Assembly (NCBI RefSeq): GCF_005405005.1
Contig: NZ_BJDH01000010.1
Span: 1 to 64,000, forward strand
Reading direction: 5' to 3'
Source: Lactiplantibacillus daoliensis
GTDB taxonomy: Bacteria; Bacillota; Bacilli; Lactobacillales; Lactobacillaceae
DNA length: 64,000 nt
Both the position numbers and the translations under genes were made by a program. This document shows, one piece after another, positions 25,411 to 33,526 of the stretch (its first letter is position 1; each line of letters begins with the position of its first letter). Below the pieces are notes generated by a model. The model was not told where the DNA came from. It was given only the letters and a program-made list of their open reading frames with translations, and did no database searches.

Positions 25411-25659
25411 ATGTTATTAGATACCGATCCTAAAATTAAAAATATTACCGCAGTCCATTTGGTGAAAGTCTTTTATCCACTGATCATTGCGAAAACGGAA
25501 CAAGGCGAGTACGTCAAGGTTAAATTAAGTAATGACCAACTCAACGATCCGTTGTTTTGGGACACGGCTCGTAACATTTGCCAATCCGAATTATGGGTGC
25601 CCCTTGGTCGTAAATTCCACCAACTACTTTCAAACGACTGGCTTGTCCCGGTCGCCTAA
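25411..25659 (+). CDS. Small orphan protein, paralogue of the 10635-10865 product
   Basis: The 82-residue soluble protein begins MLLDTDPKIKNI, with KVFYPLIIAKTEQGEY, LFWDTARNI and LWVPLGRKFHQLLSNDW. It aligns end to end with the product at 10635, sharing about half the residues, with six extra residues at the end. AAGGAG lies nine bases before ATG. It is the first of three genes in one direction (gaps of 31 and 34 bases) that end at a strong terminator. Function unknown. Confidence 0.75.
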   Translation: MLLDTDPKIKNITAVHLVKVFYPLIIAKTEQGEYVKVKLSNDQLNDPLFWDTARNICQSELWVPLGRKFHQLLSNDWLVPVA

Positions 25660-25690
25660 CTAACACACAACTAAAAGGAGTCCGATTATT

Positions 25691-25993
25691 ATGAAAAACA
25701 CTTTAAAAAAATTAACGATTACCCTGATGGCCGCCGGAACCTTATTCGCAACTACTGGAACGGCCCTCGCAGACACGACCGCCGCTAAACCCACCCCCAC
25801 TTCAACCGCCTTAGTTAGCCATGTAAACAAAGGTACGAGCTTGGCGACGCGGCCAACACAACCGAATCCTGCCAATGACCTAACCCCCCACGCAACTAAA
25901 TTAGTTACCAAAACGATGCAAAATCAGGTGATCGACACGATTGACACCAGTAGTCAAAATTTAGACAAGTTGCGCTACCAACCAACTAAATAG
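25691..25993 (+). CDS. Small secreted protein
   Basis: The 100-residue precursor has a typical signal peptide (MKNTLKKLTITLMAAGTLFA, cleavage likely after TGTALA). The mature part, about 73 residues, is rich in Thr, Pro and Ala, disordered in character, and has no Cys. The AAAAGGAG ribosome site is strong. It is the second gene of the unit, between the orphan paralogue and the ANL-like gene. No domain is recognised. A bacteriocin or signalling peptide is conceivable but nothing specific supports it: no double-Gly leader and no immunity or exporter gene. Confidence 0.72.
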   Translation: MKNTLKKLTITLMAAGTLFATTGTALADTTAAKPTPTSTALVSHVNKGTSLATRPTQPNPANDLTPHATKLVTKTMQNQVIDTIDTSSQNLDKLRYQPTK

Positions 25994-26027
25994 CCAATAC
26001 TGATGTGATCGAAAGGAGTGTGACCAG

Positions 26028-26654
26028 ATGTCGACACTGACCGAAAAAATTGAAGCCCAACTACGCCGAAGCTACCAACAACCCCTGCTGCAAAACCAAA
26101 GTCAGGGCATCTGGTACACGGGTGCCGACCTTCTGGAAGACCTGCCGCTATGTCGGACAAGCTTACAGCAACAAGCCCTTAAACCTGGGCAGTCCATCTT
26201 AATCAGTACGACTAATCTGGCGCCCATTCCCCTCCTCTTACTCGCTAGTTGGCAACTAGGACTAACCATAACCCTGACACCACCAACAACTGAAGAGCCC
26301 AAGCTGCCATTGAAACGCTATGCCGCGATGGTGTATTCCGTACCACAAACGCTGCGACTCATGCAGCAGATTGATCCACAACAAGTGAGCCACCTCACGT
26401 TACTACTAAACACAGCACCAGACTTTGCTTATTTCGTCCATGATCTAGCGCCAACCGCTATGATGACATCGCCAACAGCCCTAATCCTGCCACACCATCA
26501 GGCCAGACTTTCACAAGACGACTTACTCACGGCAGTCACTGCTCAAACTTGGCCAGCCACGATTAGCAATTTATATGATTTAAAAAACGGCATTCTGCCG
26601 CTACTCGCAAATCTACTTAACCCCACCCCTTTTTCACTAGCAACAGCCATCTAA
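26028..26654 (+). CDS. Short protein resembling a degenerate N-terminal part of an acyl-adenylating (ANL) enzyme
   Basis: The 208-residue product is rich in Leu and Pro. Its layout recalls the first third of an AMP-binding ligase: an initial helix, LLEDLPLCRTSLQQQALKPG, ISTTNLAPIPLLLLASWQLG and LTITLTPPTTEE (the substrate-entry strand pattern), then a point where the P-loop should be. There it reads MTSPTALILPHHQARLSQDD instead of the glycine-rich TSGTTGxPK motif. The remaining two-thirds of the enzyme are absent. It is therefore probably not a ligase. It could be a binding or scaffold derivative, or a decaying gene, although the frame is clean. GAAAGGAG precedes ATG. Similarity is by eye only. 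Confidence 0.55.
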   Translation: MSTLTEKIEAQLRRSYQQPLLQNQSQGIWYTGADLLEDLPLCRTSLQQQALKPGQSILISTTNLAPIPLLLLASWQLGLTITLTPPTTEEPKLPLKRYAAMVYSVPQTLRLMQQIDPQQVSHLTLLLNTAPDFAYFVHDLAPTAMMTSPTALILPHHQARLSQDDLLTAVTAQTWPATISNLYDLKNGILPLLANLLNPTPFSLATAI

Positions 26655-26657
26655 ACA

Positions 26658-26695
26658 ACAAAAAAAGTGCTGAAAATTAATTCAGCACTTTTTTA
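26658..26695. terminator. Shared terminator, three-gene unit (+) and mntH (-)
   Basis: AAAAAAGTGCTGAA (26661-26674) pairs with TTCAGCACTTTTTT (26681-26694). With A and T runs on both sides it serves both directions. Confidence 0.9.
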
Positions 26696-26710
26696 CTATT
26701 TCAATTCAAT

Positions 26711-28111
26711 TTAAACTAAGCCGACCGTTTGTAAAATAAGATAAATGTTCAAGATGATCAAGACAGCCGTAATAATCCAAGCTGTCCATTCAACCCAGCG
26801 TCGGTTCTTGAAGTTCCCCATCAGTTTTGAATCACTGGTAAACTTAACCAGTGGAATCATTGCAAATGGTAACGCGATACTCAAGAAGACTTGCGAGAAG
26901 GTTAAGAGACTTTCAATCTTCGCTTCATTACCATGGTAATAGATCGCAAAAGCTAGCACTGGCGCGACCGAGATCAAACGGGTCAATAACCGTTGTGCCC
27001 ACAATGGCATCTTCAACCGAATGAAACCTTCCATGATAATTTGACCAGATAACGTCCCAGTAATCGTTGAACTTTGACCGGAAGATAACAAGGCAACAGC
27101 GAATAACATACTCAAGACTGGACTCGCAATCGAGCCAACAATCTTGCTATCCCCTAAGGCATTATACAAGTCAACGAATCGACCCAAGTCACCTTTCGTC
27201 CCGAAGAATAACGCTGCCCCCAAGATCAAAAGCAAGCTGTTAACGACGAAGGCCACGGACAATTGAATATTAGAATCAATCGTGGTAAATTTAACGGCTT
27301 TGGCAACTTCTTTTTCATCACTCCGGTCAACGGCCCGAGTTTGTGAAATGGAAGAACCTAAGTACAAATTATGTGGCATAACCGTCGCTCCAACAATCCC
27401 CAATGCTAAGTAGAGCATGGACTGATTGCTGACGATTTGAGTTGTTGGCACATACCCCTTTAACATTTCAGGGACGTTCGGTTGTGAAATAATCACTTCG
27501 TATAAGAAGACGAATAAGATCACAGCCACCAACGTTGCAACAATGGCTTCAATTTTACGGAAACCTAGCTTCATTAATAACAATAAAATCAATACATCAG
27601 CGGTCGTAATCAAGATACCGACAATCAGCGGGAAACCGAATAACAGTTTCAACGCAATCCCAGAACCAATAATTTCAGCCACATCAGTCGCCATAATGGC
27701 TAATTCAGTAATAATCCAGAGGAAGATACCCATTCTCTTTGACGTCCGTTCCCGGGTCAATTGGGCTAAATCTTTCCCAGTGACAATTCCCAACCGCGCC
27801 GCCATGGCTTGTAACAGCATCGCAATCAAACTTGAAAGTAAGATTACAGATAGCAACGCGTACTTATACTGTGAACCCCCAGCAATCGATGTAATCCAGT
27901 TACCCGGATCCATGTACCCGACTGCGACTAAAGCACCCGGTCCCGTATATGCGATTAGCGTACGCCAGAAACTCGCATTTTTCGGAACCCGAACACTCCC
28001 ATTCACTTCGTCCAAGCTTTTACTATCGGTCCCAGTCGAATGTATCCCACTACCGGTACTCCCTTTGGTGGCTAACATCGCTGAACGGTCCTTCGTTTTT
28101 GCTAGTTTCAT
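26711..28111 (-). CDS. mntH: Nramp-family Mn2+/metal-proton symporter
   Basis: The 466-residue membrane transporter imports Mn2+ (and other divalent metals) with protons. Family motifs are [19 protein letters not shown] (helix 1, metal-ligating Asp-Pro-Gly-Asn) and [15 protein letters not shown] (helix 6, Met-Pro-His). About eleven helices span 50-465, with a polar Ser/Thr-rich N-terminal tail of about 45 residues. The ribosome site AGAGAGGG lies before ATG. L. plantarum relies on manganese against oxidative stress, which fits the gene. A TetR gene precedes it on the same strand. Confidence 0.94.
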   Translation of the reverse strand: MKLAKTKDRSAMLATKGSTGSGIHSTGTDSKSLDEVNGSVRVPKNASFWRTLIAYTGPGALVAVGYMDPGNWITSIAGGSQYKYALLSVILLSSLIAMLLQAMAARLGIVTGKDLAQLTRERTSKRMGIFLWIITELAIMATDVAEIIGSGIALKLLFGFPLIVGILITTADVLILLLLMKLGFRKIEAIVATLVAVILFVFLYEVIISQPNVPEMLKGYVPTTQIVSNQSMLYLALGIVGATVMPHNLYLGSSISQTRAVDRSDEKEVAKAVKFTTIDSNIQLSVAFVVNSLLLILGAALFFGTKGDLGRFVDLYNALGDSKIVGSIASPVLSMLFAVALLSSGQSSTITGTLSGQIIMEGFIRLKMPLWAQRLLTRLISVAPVLAFAIYYHGNEAKIESLLTFSQVFLSIALPFAMIPLVKFTSDSKLMGNFKNRRWVEWTAWIITAVLIILNIYLILQTVGLV

Positions 28112-28223
28112 AATGAAACCCTCTCTTCTATTGGTTTAGAATTCAGGTTGTGGACTACTGTGTGATCCTCAACAGCCAACACTCGTTCTTGCTGATTGAG
28201 CGCTTGCTTCAATTCCAATTGGT

Positions 28224-28251
28224 AGTATATCATCCATGAGATAATAGTCAA
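28224..28251 (-). promoter_or_regulatory. Promoter of mntH
   Basis: On the minus strand TTGACT (28251-28246) and TATACT (28229-28224) are separated by 16 bases, 113 bases before the mntH start. No clear MntR palindrome is seen beside it. Confidence 0.65.
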
Positions 28252-28300
28252 CTATTTTTATTTTATTGTTTGGCAGTCCTAAACCTGTGTCACCGCTGAT

Positions 28301-28978
28301 TTAATCCACATGTAAGGGCATTCGACGTGGGCTCAATCCATTTACTAAGAAATCACTGAGATAACGGACAGTTTGTTTGGTATCAAGTTGATTTAAATCC
28401 GGATACAGCACTTTTTCAACTAAATAGCCCCCAAGTGTTGAAAATAATAATTGCAAAATCATTCGATTGGGCCAATCTACTAGCTCACCAGCAGTTTTCA
28501 AGCGATCCATCACCACATTGGCTTGGGTCAAAATTTCTGGGGAGACCATTCCCATGACGGCTGCGCGATCTTTTTCATTATTAAAAAATTGTGACAAAAT
28601 CACGGCCAGCGATTCTTGGTTACGCGCCGCGAAAGCCACTCGGTCCGTGACTAGCGCAACAATGAACGCATCTAACGTTTGACTGTCACCATCTAAGACT
28701 GCTTGATCTAAAGTATTCAGCATCGTGGGTAAAATATTCTGCATGATTGGTTGCATAATCGCATCCAAAATTCCATTCTTATTAACAAAATTATGGAAGA
28801 GCGTCCCCTCGGCTACCCCGGCCCGATCCGCAATTTCACGTGTTCCAACTTCTTCGTAGCTCTTCTCAGCAAACAGTGCCAAAGCAGCCGCTAAAATCTT
28901 TTGTTGCGTTTTAGTTATTTGGCCATCCTTCCCCAATGAGGCGGCATAATACGCCTGGATGGTTTCAATTTCACTCAT
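28301..28978 (-). CDS. TetR-family transcriptional regulator
   Basis: The 225-residue regulator has its TetR domain at about 20-65: ILAAALALFAEKSYEEVGTR, then EIADRAGVAEGTLFHNFVNK. The C-terminal domain (about 80-210) is helical and would bind a ligand. AAAGGAGC precedes the ATG. It lies upstream of mntH on the same strand and divergent from the Rrf2-type gene. A perfect palindrome at 29041-29058 may be its operator. The target is unknown. Confidence 0.87.
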   Translation of the reverse strand: MSEIETIQAYYAASLGKDGQITKTQQKILAAALALFAEKSYEEVGTREIADRAGVAEGTLFHNFVNKNGILDAIMQPIMQNILPTMLNTLDQAVLDGDSQTLDAFIVALVTDRVAFAARNQESLAVILSQFFNNEKDRAAVMGMVSPEILTQANVVMDRLKTAGELVDWPNRMILQLLFSTLGGYLVEKVLYPDLNQLDTKQTVRYLSDFLVNGLSPRRMPLHVD

Positions 28979-29040
28979 GTCACTAGCTCCTTTTTGAAGT
29001 AACTGCTCAATTCATCATCACTAAGATAACCGATTTTATG

Positions 29041-29058
29041 ATAATAAGCAATTATTAT
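29041..29058. promoter_or_regulatory. Perfect inverted repeat between the tetR and rrf2-type genes
   Basis: ATAATAA (29041-29047) and TTATTAT (29052-29058) flank GCAA. It lies 63 bases before the tetR start and 40 bases upstream of the -35 box of the rrf2-type gene. Confidence 0.35.
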
Positions 29059-29098
29059 TGATGAAAAGTTACATGATATTTCGGGTAAAAGGGGATAA

Positions 29099-29127
29099 TT
29101 GCTTTAATTAAAAGAATCAGATATAAT
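29099..29127 (+). promoter_or_regulatory. Promoter of the Rrf2-type regulator
   Basis: TTGCTT (29099-29104) and TATAAT (29122-29127) are 17 bases apart, 36 bases before the start codon. Confidence 0.65.
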
Positions 29128-29162
29128 CACGGTAATTAATCTAGTTACAGGAAGTGATTGAC

Positions 29163-29603
29163 ATGCGTGTTTCTACTCGGTTCAGTGATTCAATTCATTT
29201 ACTCGCCTTCATAAAAATTTATGCTGGCGCGCATCTGACTAGTGACTTAATTGCTAGCAGCATCGAAACCAGTCCAGTCGTTGTCCGGCGGTTAATGGGT
29301 AAGCTCCGTCATGCCGGACTTATTACGACAACACCAGGGACAGCCCAACCGATTCTAGCCAAACCGTTGAATGAAATCTCACTCTTGACCGTTTTCTACG
29401 CCGTCGAAGGTGACAAATCATTATTCGCGGTTGATCCAAAAACCAATCCGGACTGCATTGTAGGTGGCAACATCCAAACCGTCTTACAACAATACTATCA
29501 AGACGCCCAGACTGCCGCAGAGGCACGATTAGCCAAAACCAGTTTGCAAGATATCGTGGATAATCTGCTCGTCGAACAAGCGAAAAAAGACGCCATTCAC
29601 TAA
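29163..29603 (+). CDS. Rrf2-family transcriptional regulator without the Fe-S cysteines
   Basis: The 146-residue protein has a winged helix at about 1-75: MRVSTRFSDSIHLLAFIKIY, SDLIASSIETSPVVVRRLMG, then KLRHAGLITTTPG. It has the Rrf2 layout (YwnA/CymR-like). Only one Cys is present (NPDCIVGG), so the three-Cys iron-sulphur site of IscR/NsrR is absent and it must sense something else. ATG 29163 follows AGGAAG. Repeat copy D begins 16 bases after its stop. The lpd genes are convergent beyond that, and a regulatory link is not shown. Confidence 0.82.
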   Translation: MRVSTRFSDSIHLLAFIKIYAGAHLTSDLIASSIETSPVVVRRLMGKLRHAGLITTTPGTAQPILAKPLNEISLLTVFYAVEGDKSLFAVDPKTNPDCIVGGNIQTVLQQYYQDAQTAAEARLAKTSLQDIVDNLLVEQAKKDAIH

Positions 29604-29618
29604 TATCAGTGCGCTACT

Positions 29619-29902
29619 GACTAAAGTTGAATTACAGGAATTATCCACCGACAGCGTGCTAAATTTGAACCAGTCTATTTCGGTTACTGGTATATTTGTG
29701 TCGCTTCCGGTTGTTGCCGATAACATGCGGACGAGGGACCGGTTCAAGCCTGGAAGTTTTGCCAAAACCACAAATCTCCCAGACCGTTCTTCGGCTGGCG
29801 CCGTCCCCCACAGCACACCGATTTTGACTGACGGAGTGCTCGGTTTAGACGTAAAGGGTATTTGGTTCGTACCGTTTCTTTGAGCCTTTCAATCTTTAGT
29901 TA
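29619..29902 (+). repeat. Copy D of the structured repeat (internally deleted)
   Basis: Both ends are kept: GACTAAAGTTGAATTAC (29619-29635) and CTTTCAATCTTTAGTTA (29886-29902), inverted versions of each other. The middle joins the first part of domain 1 (TTGCCGATAACATGCGGAC, GGTTCAAGCC) to the last part of domain 2 (GGCTGGCGCCGTCC, GCACACCGATTTTGACTGAC). About 300 bases are missing compared with copies C and E. Confidence 0.78.
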
Positions 29903-29906
29903 ACTA

Positions 29907-29950
29907 AATAAGCGTCGTAATTGATTTTTTAAGGTCAATTACAACGCTTA
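29907..29950. terminator. Hairpin between repeat copy D and lpdD
   Basis: AATAAGCGTCGTAATTGA (29907-29924) pairs with TCAATTACAACGCTTATT (29935-29952) with one mismatch. TTTTATTTT follows on the plus strand. On the minus strand the T run is poor. It may terminate both the rrf2 and the lpd transcripts. Confidence 0.65.
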
Positions 29951-29952
29951 TT

Positions 29953-30363
29953 TTATTTTGGGCTTTCATCATTGCCATAATATTCTGGCTTAGGGACAAT
30001 AATTGGGTTTGCAGTCAACCACTCAATAATTTGTTGACTCAATGTCATGGTCATCGGCGCAGCGGCCGCAATTTGAGCCTTAGTAATTTGATTAACATGA
30101 ATACCCGCCGTAATCGTACAACTACCAAGTAAGTATGGCTTCAAGGCCGCCGCCATACGCTCGGAAATAAAATTATCTTTATGCAGCCGTCCATCATGAC
30201 TAGGAAATCTTACCGTCTGGGCACTGGTCTTAGCTGTTACCATTGTCACATCGCCAATGTGTGGATTCGTTCCGCCGGTCACGACGATCAATAAATCACG
30301 TCCGATCACTTGTAACACGGCAGTCATCGCATACCCAGCCTGTTCAGTTTTAAAAGTCGGCAT
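29953..30363 (-). CDS. lpdD: Gallate/protocatechuate decarboxylase subunit D
   Basis: The 136-residue small subunit of the non-oxidative gallate decarboxylase system matches L. plantarum LpdD as I know it. It starts MPTFKTEQAGYAMTAVLQVI, includes VVTGGTNPHIGDVTMVTA, and ends PEYYGNDESPK. In the published system the UbiD-like LpdC is the catalytic subunit, LpdB makes its prenylated flavin, and LpdD is not essential for activity; its exact role is unclear. It starts three bases after lpdB and has its own GGAAGGGG ribosome site. Confidence 0.85.
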   Translation of the reverse strand: MPTFKTEQAGYAMTAVLQVIGRDLLIVVTGGTNPHIGDVTMVTAKTSAQTVRFPSHDGRLHKDNFISERMAAALKPYLLGSCTITAGIHVNQITKAQIAAAAPMTMTLSQQIIEWLTANPIIVPKPEYYGNDESPK

Positions 30364-30366
30364 CGG

Positions 30367-30930
30367 CTAATCCCCTTCCCAACGTCGGTCATTTTTAGTT
30401 GGCATGTGGAAAGCATCCAAAACCTTCATTGTTTGATGATCAACCAAATCCTGAATCGTCTGTGGGTGATTATAAAAAGCCGGGATTGGCGGAATAATTT
30501 GTGCGCCTAATTTAGCTAACTTCGTCAGATTTTCCAGATGAATGACGCTTAACGGAGTTTCACGTGGCACAATCACTAGCTTACGCTGTTCTTTAATGGT
30601 CACATCCGCAGCTCGGGAAATTAAATTATCTCCAAAACCATAGGCAATCCCAGCCACAGTCTTCATACTGGCGGGAACAATCACCATACCATCATTTAAA
30701 AAGGACCCACTCGCAATGGTCGCCCCTTGATCATTGATATGATAAGTATAATCAGCCAACGCCTGTAACTGTTTGAGTGTCATGGTCGTTTCCAATTCTA
30801 AATTTTTCTTAGCCCAAGTACTCATTACTAAATGGACCTCGACTGTTGGTATTTCGTGCAATTTTTTCAACAAATCAACTGCATAAACAGTTCCGGACGC
30901 TCCTGTAATTCCAACAATAAGTCGCTTCAT
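30367..30930 (-). CDS. lpdB: UbiX/Pad1-type flavin prenyltransferase, subunit B of gallate decarboxylase
   Basis: The 187-residue enzyme transfers a dimethylallyl group to FMN, making prenyl-FMN for the UbiD-type partner. Markers are the N-terminal FMN site MKRLIVGITGASGTVYAVDL, then MKTVAGIAYGFGDNLISRAA, RKLVIVPRETPLSVIHLENL and IIPPIPAFYNHPQT. The length is standard for UbiX. No ubiD-like lpdC gene is in this window. In L. plantarum lpdC is known to lie elsewhere in the chromosome, which fits. GTGAGGGTG precedes the ATG. Substrates of the completed system are gallate and protocatechuate from tannin breakdown. Confidence 0.92.
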   Translation of the reverse strand: MKRLIVGITGASGTVYAVDLLKKLHEIPTVEVHLVMSTWAKKNLELETTMTLKQLQALADYTYHINDQGATIASGSFLNDGMVIVPASMKTVAGIAYGFGDNLISRAADVTIKEQRKLVIVPRETPLSVIHLENLTKLAKLGAQIIPPIPAFYNHPQTIQDLVDHQTMKVLDAFHMPTKNDRRWEGD

Positions 30931-31071
30931 TTTGTCACCCTCACTTTTTAACAGTCATCAGCATGTTTAATCCCATTCTAGCGACAACCATTAGGCCGAA
31001 CAACTCATATTCAGACTGAGTATTATTCCTTTTAGGACTAATAAATTTTGACAATAACTTTTCAATCTAAT

Positions 31072-31125
31072 TTAAAACCCAGCAAGTCATCACCAGTTAA
31101 TCCCTGGCAAGTCACTTACTGGGTT
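31072..31125 (-). terminator. Terminator of the GH65 gene
   Basis: AAACCCAGCAAGTCA (31076-31090) pairs with TGACTTACTGGGTTT (with small bulges), the second arm ending at 31125. It lies 5 bases past the stop. Confidence 0.7.
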
Positions 31126-31129
31126 TCAG

Positions 31130-33319
31130 TTATTTCGCTGCTTTAATGATAATTGTTCGTTGTTCCTGATCAATCGTCACTTCATCATCAATCGCACCGG
31201 TAACTGTTAACTCGGTTGCAGTCACATTGATGGTATAAATCGTGCCGCGATAGCAAAGCTTAAAGCGACATTGCGTCCAACCAGTTGGCAGATAAGGCTT
31301 GAGTTCAGCGGCATCATCATTCACCATTAATCCCATCATTCCCCAAGCAAACGTAATCCAACTGCCACCCATCGCGGCCAAATGAAGCCCATCAGCGGTA
31401 TTGCCTTGTTTGTTCTTCAAGTCAGTATTAATTGTCCGCTTGAAGAAATCAATGGCGCCGTCATGTTTGCCCAAACGTGCTGCCGCAATCGCATAGATCG
31501 CTGGCGACAACGAAGAGTCATGCGTTGTCAGTGGTTCATAGTAATCGTAGTTCGTCTGGACTTGCGCATCACTAAATTGTTCTGACAATAAGACCATGGC
31601 TAAGAGCAAGTCCGCCTGCTTCAAAACTTGTAAACGATAAAGCACTAATGGATGAAAATGAGTCAGTAATGGAAACTGGTCTTTGGGAATCCGACTCAAG
31701 TCAAGCCGTTTTTTGGATAAGAAACTATCGTCTTGCGCAATCAACTCACCGTGCGTTTCAAAGTACATCTGATCCGCAGCGGCTTTGAAACTCGTCCATT
31801 CCCGTTGTGAGACCTTGAAACGACCAATATCTTTTTGCGTGAAATGATCCGTCAAATAACGTAATTCAAATTGAACCAAATAATTCGTATAGGCATTATT
31901 ATTAACCAAAGCCGTATATTCGTCAGGACCAGTAACCGTATTTAAAACGAACCCTTTATCATCATCAAAGTTCCCGTAACTCAGATAAAAACGGCTCGTT
32001 TCAACTAGTAACTCCTGTCCATAGTCTCGCATAAAGGTCGCATCATGCGTGATCTGATAGTAGCGAATGACCAAATAAGCAATATCAGCGTCAATATGGA
32101 TGGCCGCGGTGCTAGCTGGGAAATAGGCCGAAGCTTCTTCCCCGTTAATCGTCCGCCAAGGGAACAATGCCCCATCTAATCCAAGTGATTGGGCATAAGC
32201 CTTGGCATGAGACAATTGTTGATACCGGACCATTAAAAGCCGTTTGGCTAATTCTGGATGATTCCAATAGAAGAATGGTGCTTCATAAATCTCGGTATCC
32301 CAGAAGTAATGACCATTATAGCCACTACCAGTCAGCCCTTTGGCGGCGATACCGCGACCACCGGCGTGCAGACCAACTGCTTGTAACAAACCAAATTGGG
32401 AGAATCGAATGCCAAGTTGTGATTCAGCATCACCGGTAATTTCAATATCACTTGTCGCCCAAAAGTCAGCTAAGGCTGCCGATTGAGCTGTCGTAATCGT
32501 ATCGAAAGTTGCCGTCAAATTAGTTTGCGCATCCACGTTCAGCTCAGCAGCACCTAATTCGGCCCAAATCTTCTTCGTCACTGCCACCGGCGTTGAACTT
32601 AAGTCGAATTCACCCATCCAGTTGCCATCAGCGACCCAATCACCGGCCTGATCATAACTCGTCAATAGACTTAATTGCTGCTCGCTTTGTGGTGCTTTAA
32701 AAGTCAGGCTGCGAACGGTTGGTGATAATTGTGTCACTTGCTGATTGTCTAAAATTTCTGCAGCATCATAATGTGTTAATCGGGGGTCAAAGTCAGCGGA
32801 CTTGTGGGTCACCGGTGTCTGCATTCCAGAAATCACCCGAAGTTTCCCCGTTTTAAAGTTAAGCGCCGTGACGGCAACTTGTTGCATCAATAACGCTGCC
32901 GTTTTCAAACTGGTCAACCGCGTAATCGTAATGGCTAACTGTCGACCAGTAGCCGTTTCTTCCCAGACTAAATTATGGGTGTACTGACCTGTCTGCATCG
33001 ACAACGCATAGTCTTGTGAAACTAGCTTGCCTTGTTCCAAGTCAACTGGGACATCATCCAGCCACAAATCAAAACGCGTTGGTGCAGGCAATGGAATCAT
33101 CGTTTGGTTGCGTTGCGGAAAACCAAATTGTGCCTCGCCGTACTGAATTGGTTCATAATCATAGAAGCCGTTGACATAAACCACCGATGCCGTTTGTGGC
33201 CCCTCTTGTAATTGTGGGACTTCGGTCAAATCCTTGACGCCTACCAAACCATTGCTGACCGTTAGCTTAGACGCTAACTCATGCGTTGGTTGCGTGGCGG
33301 TAATTTTCCATAAATCCAT
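31130..33319 (-). CDS. GH65 family disaccharide phosphorylase (maltose/trehalose/kojibiose type)
   Basis: The 729-residue cytoplasmic enzyme of glycoside hydrolase family 65 cleaves an alpha-glucoside with phosphate, giving beta-glucose 1-phosphate. Visible are an N-terminal beta-sandwich (about 1-260), the active-site run GYNGHYFWDTEIYEAPFFYW (Trp-Asp), the general acid Glu in TGPDEYTALVNNNAYTNY, and the phosphate-site segment DGLHLAAMGGSWITFAWG. The substrate cannot be told by eye, and no beta-phosphoglucomutase gene is adjacent. ATG 33319 follows GAGGGGG; a TTG/GTG extension of five codons is unlikely. A cre site and TATAAT upstream indicate CcpA repression. It is transcribed alone. Confidence 0.88.
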   Translation of the reverse strand: MDLWKITATQPTHELASKLTVSNGLVGVKDLTEVPQLQEGPQTASVVYVNGFYDYEPIQYGEAQFGFPQRNQTMIPLPAPTRFDLWLDDVPVDLEQGKLVSQDYALSMQTGQYTHNLVWEETATGRQLAITITRLTSLKTAALLMQQVAVTALNFKTGKLRVISGMQTPVTHKSADFDPRLTHYDAAEILDNQQVTQLSPTVRSLTFKAPQSEQQLSLLTSYDQAGDWVADGNWMGEFDLSSTPVAVTKKIWAELGAAELNVDAQTNLTATFDTITTAQSAALADFWATSDIEITGDAESQLGIRFSQFGLLQAVGLHAGGRGIAAKGLTGSGYNGHYFWDTEIYEAPFFYWNHPELAKRLLMVRYQQLSHAKAYAQSLGLDGALFPWRTINGEEASAYFPASTAAIHIDADIAYLVIRYYQITHDATFMRDYGQELLVETSRFYLSYGNFDDDKGFVLNTVTGPDEYTALVNNNAYTNYLVQFELRYLTDHFTQKDIGRFKVSQREWTSFKAAADQMYFETHGELIAQDDSFLSKKRLDLSRIPKDQFPLLTHFHPLVLYRLQVLKQADLLLAMVLLSEQFSDAQVQTNYDYYEPLTTHDSSLSPAIYAIAAARLGKHDGAIDFFKRTINTDLKNKQGNTADGLHLAAMGGSWITFAWGMMGLMVNDDAAELKPYLPTGWTQCRFKLCYRGTIYTINVTATELTVTGAIDDEVTIDQEQRTIIIKAAK

Positions 33320-33363
33320 GCTGGACCCCCTCATTGATTTTTGTTTCCGTTTACAATTAGCTT

Positions 33364-33393
33364 TAAAAGCGCTAACAGTTACTTTTAATTATA
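33364..33393 (-). promoter_or_regulatory. cre site and -10 box of the GH65 gene
   Basis: TAAAAGCGCTAACA (33364-33377) matches the cre consensus TGWAANCGNTNWCA at 13 of 14 positions. On the minus strand a TATAAT box (33393-33388) lies just upstream, so CcpA bound here would block initiation. It is 45 bases before the start codon. Confidence 0.7.
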
Positions 33394-33526
33394 CCCCGAA
33401 AACCGGCTCAATATCGCCTTTCACCACCGATTCCCTAAAATCATAGTCGATTTGGAACTAATCTGTGTTGCCAACACGATTTTGACCTATAATTAAGGCA
33501 GTTTATCATTGAAGGAGGGACGGCCA

